Assembly: GCF_008086205.1 (NCBI RefSeq)
Contig: NZ_VSKK01000006.1
Coordinates: forward strand, 28,866-92,865
Source: Bizionia myxarmorum
GTDB lineage: Bacteria > Bacteroidota > Bacteroidia > Flavobacteriales > Flavobacteriaceae
DNA length: 64,000 nucleotides
Reading direction: 5' to 3'
In this document: one piece after another, positions 1-8,638 of the stretch
Position numbering within the stretch: position 1 is the stretch's first letter
Layout of the letters: every line of letters starts with the position of its first letter
Translations under genes and position numbers: made by a program
Notes under the pieces: model-generated
The model's input: the letters and a program-made list of their open reading frames with translations, nothing else
Told to the model about the DNA's origin: nothing
Databases searched by the model: none

Positions 1-260
1 GCACATGTGTATTGAAAAAGGTATGGTGAGCGGGCATACGCAAGCCATAGACTCTGCGCCTATAAAAGCCAACGTCTCGATGTACAGACTGGAACTTAAA
101 GTGCCAGAGAAAGATCTTGCCACACATTTACATAAAATACGGCATATTAGTGCGATGGATAAAGAAAACCCATTACGAAAAAGCAAAGAAAATAAAGGCA
201 GTAAATACACAAGCAATAAAACCCATTACAGTCCTACAGACCCAGATGCACGCATTAGTG
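1..260 (+). mobile_element. IS1182-like transposase remnant (internal fragment)
   Basis: The translated fragment (residues such as MCIEKGMVSGHTQAIDSAPI and YTSNKTHYSPTDPDARIS) matches the middle of the IS1182-like transposase at 30972-32534. About 37 codons are missing relative to that copy, between the KENK and GSKY motifs, where short near-identical GAAAATAA-type stretches could have recombined. Similarity stops near base 260, and a truncated AraC-type gene on the other strand begins there. This is a dead fragment; its 5' part lies outside the window. Confidence 0.85.
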
Positions 261-264
261 ACAA

Positions 265-420
265 CCAATAGGGTATAGGAATTTAATCGATGAAGTTTTC
301 GCGGGTTATGAGTGGGTTCTTTTTTATTTCTTACAAAGAGTTCCGATAAGTTTAGAAACTCAATTTCTTTATCTTTTTGAGCGCTTTTAAATTCTATGTC
401 GGGAATGTTTTTAAAAACGA
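265..420 (-). pseudogene. AraC-family regulator, N-terminal fragment
   Basis: Reading the minus strand from about 420 gives an open stretch containing IPDIEFKSAQKDKEIEFL and then THNPRKLHRLNSYT. That pattern is familiar from the N-terminal cupin-like part of Bacteroidota AraC regulators. No ATG is obvious at the expected start. The frame ends at the IS1182-like fragment at 1-260, so the DNA-binding half is gone. The likely explanation is truncation by the insertion sequence. The family call rests on memory of the N-terminal pattern only. Confidence 0.5.
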
Positions 421-671
421 TTATTTTGAATGCTTTGTCCTGAAATATAGTTGCCAGCTAAAACTGTCCCTACAGCTAAGGGGATTGAAAGAAGTGGAAA
501 AGTGAAAAAATGAGCCTTAAATTTAGTTGTTTTGACTTGTCCATTCGTAGTGATATAGGTTTTTACCGCAGTATTTTGCTGGCAACTGGCTTTATATTTT
601 TCACATTGATATCCATTAACAAAATCAAACATTTCCTTTACCATAAACGCTTTGAAATGGTCAGAATTCAA
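411..671 (-). CDS. Hypothetical small protein with hydrophobic C-terminus
   Basis: An open frame of about 86 codons, extendable a little upstream to an in-frame stop near 730, but without a convincing ATG (the first possible start is TTG). It has a soluble N-terminal half with the cysteine pair of GYQCEKYKASCQQ and a hydrophobic segment near the C-terminus (LLSIPLAVGTVLAGNYI). I do not recognise the family. It sits in a stretch of broken sequence between an AraC fragment and a repeat, so it may be a relic. The plus-strand frame across the same bases looks less protein-like. Confidence 0.25.
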   Translation of the reverse strand: MNSDHFKAFMVKEMFDFVNGYQCEKYKASCQQNTAVKTYITTNGQVKTTKFKAHFFTFPLLSIPLAVGTVLAGNYISGQSIQNNRF

Positions 672-746
672 ATGTTCACTGAATTCAGTTTGATCTTTTA
701 TTTCGAGTTCTGCTTTTATTTATTGTTCTGTCGTTTGTCGCAAGTA

Positions 747-772
747 GACGATTACGAATCACGAAACTTTCG
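747..772 (+). repeat. Copy of an intergenic repeat shared with 30024-30049
   Basis: A 26-base stretch reads GATTACGAATCACGAAACTT in its core and matches 30024-30049 at all but two or three positions. The following bases (AAAGTTTGAT) are also shared after a few differing bases. Both copies lie outside genes, next to degenerate sequence. Confidence 0.6.
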
Positions 773-779
773 ATCTTAG

Positions 780-1038
780 AAAAAGTTTGATGCTAGTCAC
801 ACGGGTTAAACACAGCACTAAATCGCCTATTTTTTATATCATCTTTATTGGCAACGGGCACTAATTTATACCATTTGAGGCTCACACGGTTCAATTCAAG
901 TCTTTACTTATTAGGGTTCCAAAAAGGTTTGATTTTAACGTGTTTGGTATGACAGTACAATTCTTGTCTAAAAAACTGGTTTAACGCTATACAAACCCTG
1001 CTGTCTCTAATAATATAAAACACATATACAGTTAAATA
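780..1038. other. Intergenic stretch with no gene seen
   Basis: The 259 bases between the repeat at 747-772 and the HAD-like gene carry many stops in all frames. A short segment near 979-1000 (TTTAACGCTATACAAAC) resembles the core of the intergenic repeats described elsewhere in this window. I see no RNA gene. Confidence 0.4.
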
Positions 1039-1833
1039 TCAATACTTAACCAATATATTAGCGATTTTTTTCAAATCTATTTCATTAATTTCTGTCTGCG
1101 GTGCTAATGGGAATATTTGTTGTCCCGGTCTGTTTATAAATGCCGCTCTCCAGCCTGCCCAAAGTGCACCAGCTACATCCCATCCGTGAGCCGCAACTAG
1201 CATTGCTTCATTAGGTTGTATTCCCATTTTACGTGCTGCCCATTCATAGGTTTCTCTAAAGGGCTTGAATTTTCCAACGTCTTCAACGCTTAAACGTTCA
1301 TCAAAATACTCGGTTAAACCTGCGCTTTCAAATTGCTTTTTTACGCCTTCGTTTGATGAATTTGTGAAGGAAACTAAGGTGTATCCATCACTTTTTAATT
1401 GCGCTAAAGCTTCTTTTACTTCTGGATGCGCTGGTAAGCCACGTAACGAATTCACCACTGTTTTGCGGGCATCGTCTTCAGACATTTCTATACCATTGTT
1501 TGCGGCTACCATTTGTAAAGCTGCTGCGCCAATATTTCCAAAATGCTCGTATTGTCCACTTGCTGTGGTTACCAAAGAATATTGTAACATCGTTGTAAAC
1601 CATAAGGACAGTAAATCGTCTCTGCCATTTAAAGCCTCACTTACTACTTGTTTCATATCGGTAAGATCCAGCAAGGTTTCATTCACATCAAAAAATATTA
1701 CTTTCGGTCTTGTTTTATTTGTCATAATCGCTGTTTTTTCTGGTGAATTTCCTAATACTAGATTTGGCACGAGTAGCCCTGTTGTTCCCATTAAACCTAG
1801 GTTTTTTATAAATTTTCTTCTGTTACTTTTCAT
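1039..1833 (-). CDS. Haloacid dehalogenase type II-like hydrolase with Tat signal
   Basis: A 264-residue protein of the HAD superfamily. The N-terminus NRRKFIKNLG followed by a hydrophobic stretch to about residue 28 is a twin-arginine export signal, so the enzyme probably acts in the periplasm. Motif I is FFDVNETLLDL with D49 as the likely nucleophile. Motif II is SFTNSSNEG, and the lysine/acid motifs FKPFRETYEWA and AAHGWDVAGA follow. The Asn-Glu form of motif I and the ending WRAAFINRPGQ are typical of (S)-2-haloacid dehalogenase-like proteins. The real substrate is unknown. It is the last gene of the minus-strand operon that starts near 4294 under a TetR regulator. A Tat signal on this family is uncommon. 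Confidence 0.85.
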   Translation of the reverse strand: MKSNRRKFIKNLGLMGTTGLLVPNLVLGNSPEKTAIMTNKTRPKVIFFDVNETLLDLTDMKQVVSEALNGRDDLLSLWFTTMLQYSLVTTASGQYEHFGNIGAAALQMVAANNGIEMSEDDARKTVVNSLRGLPAHPEVKEALAQLKSDGYTLVSFTNSSNEGVKKQFESAGLTEYFDERLSVEDVGKFKPFRETYEWAARKMGIQPNEAMLVAAHGWDVAGALWAGWRAAFINRPGQQIFPLAPQTEINEIDLKKIANILVKY

Positions 1834-1949
1834 TATTGTTTGGTTTTTCTAAAATTTTTTAACTGAAAAGAGTTGATTAAACTTAACGAATCCGCGCAAC
1901 TACTGTTTGAATTGTAATTGAAGTATTCAGCAAAAAAATTAAAGGGAAA

Positions 1950-2606
1950 TCAAGTTGGTTGTTGTTCGTTTAATAACTCCGTTAATACTTGCTTAAAAGT
2001 ATCTACGGGTTGTGCGCCTGTTACGGCACTTTTTCTGTTAAACACAATGGTCGGCACCGAGTTGACACCTAAATTTTTCCAATACTCTTGTTTTGTGCGT
2101 ACTTCGGCTTGGGCCTCGTCATTGTCTAATCTGGCTACTCCTTCTTCGGCATTTAAGCCAACGCTTAAAAGTGCTTCTTTTAAAATGTTTCTTTTAGACA
2201 CATCTTTTCTGTCGCTAAAAAAGGCTTTAGTCAATGCCATTTTTAATTCGGTTTGCTTGTTGAAATCTTTAGCATATTCCAATAAAATGTGGGCGTCAAA
2301 GGTGTTTGCCATACGCATTTCGTCAAAATAATCGAATTTAAAACCTAATTCTGCACCAGCTTCCGTCATTTGCTGTTGCGATTGTTTTTGTTGGTCTAAA
2401 GTCGAACCATATTTTTCTGAAATATGCTCGATGACGTTTTGACCTTCGGCTGGCATATTTGGATTGAGCTCAAAGGGTTGCCATTCTATTTCTACTTGGT
2501 CTTCAATTCCCAATTCTGAAATGGCTTTTTCCAAGCGTTTGTAGCCAATGGTACACCAAGGACATACAACATCTGAAACTATATCAATTTTTAATTTATC
2601 AGTCAT
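1950..2606 (-). CDS. DsbA family (FrnE-like) oxidoreductase
   Basis: A 218-residue protein with the thioredoxin-like DSBA fold. The CPWC redox motif is at residues 15-18 (VVCPWCTIGYKR), followed by the helical insertion and the cis-Pro region SVPTIVFNRK near residue 185. There is no signal peptide, so it is cytoplasmic, as expected of the FrnE group. It probably handles thiol-disulfide or glutathione/isomerase-type chemistry. It lies in the TetR-linked oxidative-stress operon between a 222-residue unknown and the HAD-like gene. Confidence 0.88.
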   Translation of the reverse strand: MTDKLKIDIVSDVVCPWCTIGYKRLEKAISELGIEDQVEIEWQPFELNPNMPAEGQNVIEHISEKYGSTLDQQKQSQQQMTEAGAELGFKFDYFDEMRMANTFDAHILLEYAKDFNKQTELKMALTKAFFSDRKDVSKRNILKEALLSVGLNAEEGVARLDNDEAQAEVRTKQEYWKNLGVNSVPTIVFNRKSAVTGAQPVDTFKQVLTELLNEQQPT

Positions 2607-2651
2607 AATTTTATTTTTTATAATTTTATTTTTTCTACAACACTAATCGTG

Positions 2652-3320
2652 TTATTTACTAATTAGATTATTGTTTAGAAAGTGGTTTTCTTTTTTTTGA
2701 TCTTCAGTAATTTTATCTGCTGCAACAACATTTAAAACCATAGAATTAACTATTCTGCTTTTGCTTAAATCTTTATTTAGAATACGTGCTTTATGAAAAA
2801 CACCTAAAGTAGCTACATTCGGTTTTGGGCTGCTATTATTCAGTATAACAATGGAATATTTATTCTTGTTAGCAGTACTTATTTTAGAAGTGAAAGGTTT
2901 TAATAAATCGTCTTCCGCTTTAAAAACAGGTGAAAATGTACTGTAATAATCTTCAGGTGTTTTATAGGTTTCGGCGTAAGCGTGGTAATCTGCAATCTGC
3001 AATTCACTTTTAATCTCACTAGGTTCGTACCCTAACATCAATATAGATTGATCTGCTGCATTATCGACGTGAAAAGGGGTGTTTTCCTGCTGATCAAAAC
3101 GAACTAACCAATGATAGTCTAGCTTTTTATTGAACTTTGAAACCGTAAGAGCCGATAATTCTTTCTTTAGATCTGTCAATATGGACCTAAATTGATACGG
3201 TGTAAGTTCTTCACTAAAAACAAGAAGCATAAAACCAGGCGCTTCCGTGGTCGTTCTAAAAACTGTATTGAAGCTCTTTTCTGCTAGTTGTTTTATTGTT
3301 TCGTTTTTAACTTCCATCAT
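2652..3320 (-). CDS. Unknown protein, possible 2OG-Fe(II) oxygenase
   Basis: A 222-residue soluble protein that I do not recognise by name. The sequence shows H84-x-D86 in PFHVDNAADQSILM, a second histidine H166 in GVFHKARIL and an arginine at 179 in SRIVNSMVLNVV. That order (HxD, distal H, then R about 13 residues later) is the metal and 2-oxoglutarate binding pattern of Fe(II)-dependent dioxygenases, and it sits in alternating beta-strand-like sequence. The function is therefore inferred, not recognised. The gene lies 26 bases after the EthD gene in the TetR-linked operon. It starts MMEV, so either Met could be used. Confidence 0.55.
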   Translation of the reverse strand: MMEVKNETIKQLAEKSFNTVFRTTTEAPGFMLLVFSEELTPYQFRSILTDLKKELSALTVSKFNKKLDYHWLVRFDQQENTPFHVDNAADQSILMLGYEPSEIKSELQIADYHAYAETYKTPEDYYSTFSPVFKAEDDLLKPFTSKISTANKNKYSIVILNNSSPKPNVATLGVFHKARILNKDLSKSRIVNSMVLNVVAADKITEDQKKENHFLNNNLISK

Positions 3321-3346
3321 CCTAAATTACCTTTCAATTTTCTGTT

Positions 3347-3661
3347 TTAAAATGTTATGAGTTCGCTAATTTGCAGTTCAGCTTTTACGTTACTATAGTT
3401 TTTCAAATCTCCGGCGAGGGTTTCTTGATGAGGCCCGAAAGACTCCTGAAACGAGGCTATACTATCAAATTTTAAATGAGCTATGGCTACATAAGGTGCA
3501 GGTTCGCCAGGAACTCGGCTAGCGATACCTAAATCTAATTCTAAATCTTTTAAAGCACTACCAACTAATTTCGAAACCATTGGCAAGTGCGTATTTTTGT
3601 AATATTCGGCATCAAACTGTACATCTTTCGCGTTTGGATACATTACGGATACTTTTATCAT
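3347..3661 (-). CDS. EthD domain protein
   Basis: A 104-residue protein of the EthD/dimeric alpha-beta barrel group. Its marks are IKVSVMYPN, FDAEYYKNTHLPMV and a late YSNVKAELQISEL strand. Family members are small dimeric proteins found beside oxidoreductases and are often of unknown substrate. Here it follows the AhpD-like gene in the same direction, which fits a role in detoxifying reactive or aromatic compounds. The full length is typical of the family. Confidence 0.88.
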   Translation of the reverse strand: MIKVSVMYPNAKDVQFDAEYYKNTHLPMVSKLVGSALKDLELDLGIASRVPGEPAPYVAIAHLKFDSIASFQESFGPHQETLAGDLKNYSNVKAELQISELITF

Positions 3662-3680
3662 ACTTTTTTTTATTAAATTA

Positions 3681-3713
3681 GTAAACCTTCTGCAAAATTA
3701 ACAGAAGGTTTAC
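3681..3713. other. Perfect 12-bp inverted repeat between two operon genes
   Basis: GTAAACCTTCTG at 3681-3692 is repeated in inverse at 3702-3713 with a 9-base loop. It lies between the AhpD-like and EthD genes. There is no clear U-run on the minus-strand transcript, so it may be an attenuator or an mRNA-stability hairpin and not a full terminator. Confidence 0.6.
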
Positions 3714-3745
3714 AACTATTAACCAGTAGTTTATGAATTACATTT

Positions 3746-4294
3746 TTATTTTTTCCAAGCAAATTTTTCGAAACCCTTATCTACAGGGGTGTTTGCAATA
3801 TGGTTTACATAATTACTAATTGTTTTTTGAGACAATCCCAAGATGATTTCCAACACTTGTGCTTCGCCATAACCCGCTGCATAAAAAGCGTCTAAATCTT
3901 CTTGTGAAACGTTTCCGCGATTACGAACGATGCTTAATGTCATTGTTCTTAAGGCTTCTAATTTTGCGTTTTCCAATGGTGTTTTGTTGCGCAATGCTTC
4001 TGTGATGTTATCGTTTACTTTCATCATTTTTGCAATTCCTGTATGTGCAGGGACACAGTAATGGCATTCGTGTTCTACGTTGATGGTTTGCCACACAACG
4101 GTTAATTCTTCATCGTTAAGTGATGACTCTGTAAACAATTGGTGTAAGGTTTGGTACGCCTCTAAAATTTTTGGCGCTCCTGCTAATACCCCGTGTAATC
4201 CTGGAATCATCCCATACGCTTTTTGAGATTGCTCTAATAAAGTTTTGCTTCCTTCCGGCGCTGTTTCGATGTTGTGAATTTTTAATGTTGTCAT
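3746..4294 (-). CDS. Carboxymuconolactone decarboxylase / AhpD-like protein
   Basis: A 182-residue all-helical protein with the AhpD signature EHECHYCVPAHTGIAK: C77-x2-C80 and H84 form the redox and proton-relay site. Relatives act as alkylhydroperoxidase partners or as small-molecule decarboxylases. The CxxC-H motif points to peroxide chemistry. It is the first structural gene after tetR and has an operator-like palindrome (4329-4344) in front of its start, so it is probably derepressed by the TetR ligand. Confidence 0.88.
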   Translation of the reverse strand: MTTLKIHNIETAPEGSKTLLEQSQKAYGMIPGLHGVLAGAPKILEAYQTLHQLFTESSLNDEELTVVWQTINVEHECHYCVPAHTGIAKMMKVNDNITEALRNKTPLENAKLEALRTMTLSIVRNRGNVSQEDLDAFYAAGYGEAQVLEIILGLSQKTISNYVNHIANTPVDKGFEKFAWKK

Positions 4295-4328
4295 AGTTTT
4301 TCTTTTTATTATTAAAGTTAATATTAAG

Positions 4329-4344
4329 CTAAACGTTTGTTTAG
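4329..4344. promoter_or_regulatory. Putative TetR operator in front of the AhpD-like gene
   Basis: CTAAACGTTTGTTTAG is a perfect palindrome (CTAAAC-N4-GTTTAG) in the 70-base gap between tetR and the AhpD-like gene. A near copy, CTAAACGAATGGTTAG, lies upstream of tetR at 4951-4966. Paired sites flanking a regulator gene are what a TetR autoregulator and its target operon would show. Confidence 0.7.
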
Positions 4345-4364
4345 TTATTGTGTAAAAAAAAGGT

Positions 4365-4928
4365 TTATAAATTTTTGAAGGTCATTTCAATATAATCTTC
4401 AATTTCTTGTTTGGTGTTAACGCGTGCTGCGGCAGCTAAACCGTGTTTTGCTAATAACAAATAATTGGCTTGTTTAATTATGGTTTGTTCATCTTTAGAT
4501 GTATCTATTTGTAATTTTTCTATGATGATGGATTTTAAATTATGCATAAAAGCATTCATATGTTCTTGAATTAATTCATCTTCTTTTTCAGAAAACTCGT
4601 TATAGGTATTTGTTAAAAAACATCCTTTTAAATTATCGTCTTTAAAATTTGAACTTACAGAATCATAAAAAAACTGTTTAATATCAGCAACACCATTTGT
4701 GCCTTTTCTGAATGTTTCTAAAAGACCATTCACTTTACGTTTGTATTGCTTTAAGCTTTCCAGAAACAAACCGTGTTTGCTGCCAAAACTTGAGTATATA
4801 GAAAACTTATTAATGCCCATTTCCTTTTCAAGCATTTGCATAGAAGTCCCTTCATAACCCTTTTGCCAAAACAAATGCATTGCTTTTTCAACAACTTCCT
4901 CTTCTATATATTCTTTTTTTCTTGCCAT
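4365..4928 (-). CDS. TetR/AcrR family transcriptional regulator
   Basis: A 187-residue regulator with the TetR N-terminal helix-turn-helix at about residues 6-52 (AMHLFWQKGYEGTSMQML, then INKFSIYSSFGSKHGLFLES). A helical ligand-binding domain follows. It sits directly upstream of the AhpD/EthD/DsbA/HAD operon on the same strand. Two copies of a CTAAAC-N4-GTTTAG-type palindrome flank it, so it likely represses itself and the operon. The inducer is unknown. The operon contents suggest an electrophile, peroxide or aromatic compound. Confidence 0.93.
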   Translation of the reverse strand: MARKKEYIEEEVVEKAMHLFWQKGYEGTSMQMLEKEMGINKFSIYSSFGSKHGLFLESLKQYKRKVNGLLETFRKGTNGVADIKQFFYDSVSSNFKDDNLKGCFLTNTYNEFSEKEDELIQEHMNAFMHNLKSIIIEKLQIDTSKDEQTIIKQANYLLLAKHGLAAAARVNTKQEIEDYIEMTFKNL

Positions 4929-4945
4929 TATTTCTAACTACAGCA

Positions 4946-4976
4946 CAAAACTAAACGAATGGTTAGTAATATGCAA
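4946..4976 (-). promoter_or_regulatory. tetR promoter overlapped by the second TetR operator
   Basis: On the minus strand a TTG (4974-4976) is followed after 20 bases by TAGTTTTG (4946-4953). This fits the Bacteroidota TTG / TAnnTTTG promoter pattern. The palindrome-like site CTAAACGAATGGTTAG at 4951-4966 covers the spacer and the edge of the -7 box, so bound repressor would block the polymerase. Confidence 0.6.
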
Positions 4977-5028
4977 CTATTTAACTTTTCTTTTTAATTT
5001 GAAGAAGTATTGCGGAAATTGATACAAG

Positions 5029-5058
5029 CTTCACTACATGGTAAGATTCGTAGTGAAG
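5029..5058 (-). terminator. Hairpin after the peroxiredoxin gene
   Basis: CTTCACTAC (5029-5037) pairs with GTAGTGAAG (5050-5058) across a 12-base loop. It lies 20 bases beyond the stop codon of the peroxiredoxin gene and before the tetR promoter. It is a reasonable terminator or transcript-end hairpin, though without a strong U-run. Confidence 0.45.
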
Positions 5059-5078
5059 TCTAGTATCTACTTAAGTTT

Positions 5079-5843
5079 CTAGTGGTTTTTTAAGACGCTT
5101 GTTAATTCTGAAGGCTCTGCTCTGTTGCGATAGTCTGCATCTAAAAAAGCATAAATTATTTCGCCATTTTCGTCAATGATATACGTTGCTGCCAAGGGCA
5201 GTTGATTAGATGCATCGCCATTATGAGCATTTAACTCAAAAGATTGGTTGTACATTCCCGCGACTTCATCAGTCAGCTCAAATACGATTCCATATTCCTT
5301 GGCAATTTTATTCCCAACATCACTTAAAACTTCAAAAGCTAAGTCGTTTTTTTCTGAAGTGCTAATGGATTCATCGGGCAATTCAGGGGTTAAAGCGATT
5401 AAATTAGCGCCTTGTGCTTTAAAATTTGATAATTCTTCTTGTAATGCATTCAGAGTCAAATTGCAATAAGGACACCATCCGCCGCGATACCACGTTAAAA
5501 CAACTTTTCCTTCTTTTAAATACTCAGATAAACTAACAGGTTCGCCCAAAGCATTGTTTAGAGTGAAATCTGGGGCTTTATCTCCAATTTGTTTCGCAGA
5601 TTTTACGATGCCGCTTTTTTCTACAGATTCAATACCTTCTCGGTACGCTCTTTTTTTAGTATCGTCTGCTTTTAGTGTAAAGTTCGTTTTTTTATCTTCC
5701 AGTTTTGATTTCAGTGAAGTAGACTTTTCTTTTTTCATATCCTGTGCTTTATCGTTATTCTCTTCTTGTTGTGTTTGTTTTCCATTATGGCAAGATACGA
5801 TCAGACAACTAGCAAAAATGGCAGTTAATACTTTAATTCTCAT
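5079..5843 (-). CDS. Peroxiredoxin-like (AhpC/TSA) lipoprotein
   Basis: A 254-residue thiol peroxidase-type protein. The start MRIKVLTAIFASCLIVSC is a lipoprotein signal with the modified cysteine at 18, so it is membrane anchored outside the cytoplasm. After a Lys/Glu-rich linker, the redoxin fold begins at GDKAPDFTLNNALG (about residue 88). The catalytic motif is WYRGGWCPYCNLTLNAL with C124 and C127. The CPYC motif and the C-terminal ATYIIDENGEIIYAFLDADY are typical of the peroxiredoxin-like family. It is read in the same direction as the neighbouring oxidative-stress operon but is separated from it by a hairpin. Confidence 0.88.
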   Translation of the reverse strand: MRIKVLTAIFASCLIVSCHNGKQTQQEENNDKAQDMKKEKSTSLKSKLEDKKTNFTLKADDTKKRAYREGIESVEKSGIVKSAKQIGDKAPDFTLNNALGEPVSLSEYLKEGKVVLTWYRGGWCPYCNLTLNALQEELSNFKAQGANLIALTPELPDESISTSEKNDLAFEVLSDVGNKIAKEYGIVFELTDEVAGMYNQSFELNAHNGDASNQLPLAATYIIDENGEIIYAFLDADYRNRAEPSELTSVLKNH

Positions 5844-5898
5844 ATTTATTTATGTTTTTTTAATAGTGATAAGGGTCGAATATACATAAAAAAAAATA

Positions 5899-6945
5899 CT
5901 ACCTTTTTAATAGAGCGGTAATCTCCTTAACGGTTTCCCGAGCCGTTTTACCCACACCGTAAATTGTGGCAGACGCAAACCCTGTCCAATTGCCATAGCC
6001 AACAAGCCATAAATTGGATTCTTTTATTGAACGTGTACCTTCCGTATTTATTTTGTTGTTTTCAGTAAGGTTTAAGGATTCCAAATGATTTAGGTTAGCT
6101 CGAAAACCCGTGCACCAAATCACAGCGTCAAATTGCTCCTTCGTACCGTCGTTCCAAATTACTCCGTGTTCATAAAACTCTTTGAAAGGACGAACGGCGT
6201 TTAACACATCTCTGCTTCGGGCTTCTTTTACACTTTTCACCATAACAATATTAGCCAAGGAAACACTATGGTCTTTGGAATGCTTAATCGTTTTTCCTAA
6301 ATATTTTTGAGTGGCTTCGTTGAATAGGTAACGCCCGTCGATATCATCAGGAAGAAAAGTAGGTTCATTTGAAGTCACCCATTTGGTATGGGCTACTTTG
6401 GACACTTCTGCTAATATTTGTGCGCCAGAATTCCCTCCGCCAACAATAAGAACATTTTTGTCTTTAAACTTGTCGGAATTGCTGTAATTGACGGAATGAA
6501 TTTGCGTTCCAGAAAAGTGAGTAGCGTTCGGATATTTCGGAATAAAAGGTTTGTTTGCGGTGCCTGTTGCACTTACTAAGGTTTTCGAATAAAAATCACC
6601 CTTATCTGTTTTGGTTATGAAAAGTCCATTTTCTTTCTCCACTTGAAAAACCTTAACTGGTCTTTGAATAGGAAAGTCATAACGGTTTTCATAAGCCGAT
6701 AAGTATTTTATGAATTCCGCTTTGGTAGGATATTCTTCATTGCTTTTAGGCATCGCCCAACCCGATAAGGAACTATATTCGCTAGGAGAGAATAATTTTA
6801 AATCATCCCAAGTTTCCAACCAAGCTCCTCCAGCTTCTTTATGATCGTCCAAAATCAGATATTCCAAAGCACTTCTTCTTAAAAAATAGGCGACAGACAA
6901 TCCTGCTTGTCCACCACCGATTATAATAACGTCATATACTTTCAT
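5899..6945 (-). CDS. ArsO-like flavin-dependent monooxygenase
   Basis: A 348-residue FAD/NAD(P)-dependent oxidoreductase. The N-terminal [18 protein letters not shown] binds FAD. A second nucleotide motif, [18 protein letters not shown] (about residue 165), binds NAD(P)[12 protein letters not shown] and [20 protein letters not shown] lie toward the end. This layout and length match the ArsO-type flavoproteins found at the end of arsenic operons. Its start overlaps the 3' end of the broken ACR3 gene by 14 bases, confirming operon membership. The exact reaction of ArsO proteins is not settled. Confidence 0.85.
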   Translation of the reverse strand: MKVYDVIIIGGGQAGLSVAYFLRRSALEYLILDDHKEAGGAWLETWDDLKLFSPSEYSSLSGWAMPKSNEEYPTKAEFIKYLSAYENRYDFPIQRPVKVFQVEKENGLFITKTDKGDFYSKTLVSATGTANKPFIPKYPNATHFSGTQIHSVNYSNSDKFKDKNVLIVGGGNSGAQILAEVSKVAHTKWVTSNEPTFLPDDIDGRYLFNEATQKYLGKTIKHSKDHSVSLANIVMVKSVKEARSRDVLNAVRPFKEFYEHGVIWNDGTKEQFDAVIWCTGFRANLNHLESLNLTENNKINTEGTRSIKESNLWLVGYGNWTGFASATIYGVGKTARETVKEITALLKR

Positions 6946-7977
6946 TGCTGTAATATTTCTTCTTCAACCAAAAGGAAACGCGAACTAAAAAGATGAGCAC
7001 CGGCACTTCTACTAATGGCCCGATTACGCCTGCAAAAGCCTGTCCGGAATTGAGTCCGAAAACGGCTATAGCCACGGCAATCGCCAATTCAAAATTATTA
7101 CCCGCCGCTGTAAATGAAACGGCTGCATTTTCTTTATACGAAGCGCCTATGGCTTTGCTAAAGAAGAAGCTGATAATGAACATTGCACTAAAGTAAATAA
7201 TCAATGGAACTGCTATGATTAAAACATCCATCGGGATTTCAACAATCAATTCCCCTTTAAGCGAGAACATAATGACGATGGTAAACAATAAGGCGATTAG
7301 GGTCATTGGTGATATGGTGGGAATAAATTTTTCCGTGTACCACTTTTCTCCTTTTAGCCTGACCAAGATAACCCGACTTAAAATTCCCAATAAAAACGGA
7401 ATGCCTAAATAAATAGCTACACTTTCAGCAACCGTTGCAATAGAAATGTCGATAATAGCTCCTTCAAAACCAAAATAAGGGGGAAGAATAGTTATAAAAA
7501 TCCACGCGTAGAAACTATAGGCAAACACCTGAAAAACACGTTTAATGCCACCAAACCTGCTCCATATTCGCTATCACCTTCGGCCAGGTCGTTCCAAACC
7601 AACACCATTGCGATACAGCGCGCCAAACCAATCAAAATCACCCCGACCATATATTCTGGATAATCGCGTAAAAATGTAATAGCCAAAAAGAACATAAGAA
7701 CGGGGCCAATAATCCAATTCAAAATTAATGAAACAGAGAGGATTTTGGTGTTTTTAAACACTTTAGGCAAGAGTGCGTAGTTCACCTTGGCCAGTGGCGG
7801 ATACATCATTAAAATCAATCCTATGGCTATCGGAATGTTTGTAGTTCCGCTACTAAACGAATCGATAATACTGGGGAAGGATGGGAAAAAATATCCAATG
7901 CCTACGCCTAAAAGCATAGCGATGAATATCCAAAGGGTTAGGTAAGAATTGAGAAAACTTAATTTTTTTGAAGCCAT
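6932..7977 (-). pseudogene. acr3: ACR3 arsenite efflux pump, frameshifted
   Basis: Two adjacent frames together give a full ACR3-family transporter with about ten membrane segments. The first (7492-7977) carries the conserved [20 protein letters not shown] with the arsenite-binding cysteine, then GAGLVALN. The second (6932-7528) continues with [19 protein letters not shown]. The frame changes at a run of five A residues on the plus strand (7532-7536), and one codon also appears to be lost. As read, no full-length pump is made, so arsenite export would fail unless the shift is an error or is corrected by slippage. The gene follows arsC by 7 bases. Confidence 0.88.
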
Positions 7978-7984
7978 ATTGTGG

Positions 7985-8638
7985 TCATTTTATTTGAGAG
8001 AAAACGTAAAGTAATTCGGTTGCAATTTGCAGACTTCTTTCCTGATATTTTGCTGCTTGTTGTGGCGTATTGTCGAATATTTTTGGGTCTTCAAAAGTGA
8101 TTGCAATACGTTTTTCGGCACCTGGGACAAACGGACAGGCTTCATTTGCTGAATCGCAAGTCATCACGGCTGCAAATTCAGATTTTGGGTTGAAGTCGTC
8201 GTCCAACTTTTTTGAAAATCCGATTATTGGATGGTCATTTTCAGAAAATTTAATACTGTAAATGGGATTCTCGTTTTTTGAAATCATTTTTATCTGAAAA
8301 CCTGAATTTCGCAAAGTTTCTGTAACCACCGGAAAAAGGGCAGTGCTTTCCGTGCCACCAGAATAACAAAACACATTTTTAAGATGGAAATGGTAAGCCA
8401 TTGTTTGCGCCCAAACTTGCGACAAATGACTTCTTCGCGAATTGTGTGTGCAGATAAAATTGATATTAACCGCTTGATTCTTTGAAACTTTTAGCTGAAT
8501 AAAATCCGTTAAGGGCTGTAAAACCGCTTTACGTTCCTCCGAAATCGTTTCTGGTTTTAAGGCTTTAATACTCATGTCAATTTCTGAAAACATCTTTGCT
8601 TGTTTTGATTTCATTTTTCTGAAGGTGTTATTTAGCAA
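7985..8638 (-). CDS. arsC: Arsenate reductase, low-molecular-weight phosphatase type
   Basis: A 217-residue enzyme that reduces arsenate to arsenite in the cytoplasm, normally with thioredoxin. The phosphatase-like loop is [18 protein letters not shown] with C63 as the nucleophile. [20 protein letters not shown] supplies the later cysteines, and the DP of the fold is in [11 protein letters not shown]. The annotated start overlaps the preceding gene by 7 bases; MKSKQAKM eight residues later is an alternative. It is the third gene of the ars operon. Confidence 0.93.
   Translation of the reverse strand: MLNNTFRKMKSKQAKMFSEIDMSIKALKPETISEERKAVLQPLTDFIQLKVSKNQAVNINFICTHNSRRSHLSQVWAQTMAYHFHLKNVFCYSGGTESTALFPVVTETLRNSGFQIKMISKNENPIYSIKFSENDHPIIGFSKKLDDDFNPKSEFAAVMTCDSANEACPFVPGAEKRIAITFEDPKIFDNTPQQAAKYQERSLQIATELLYVFSQIK

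Noticed and set aside
510..779. 89-codon plus-strand open frame
   Set aside because: Low-complexity Phe/Ile-rich translation across a repeat and opposite another frame; unlikely to be a gene.
1265..1852. 195-codon plus-strand open frame
   Set aside because: It is antisense to the HAD-like gene; the minus strand has the conserved motifs and a Tat signal.
3681..3713. Rho-independent terminator inside the TetR operon
   Set aside because: The hairpin is perfect but the minus-strand transcript lacks a U-run after it, and genes on both sides read the same way; kept only as a hairpin.
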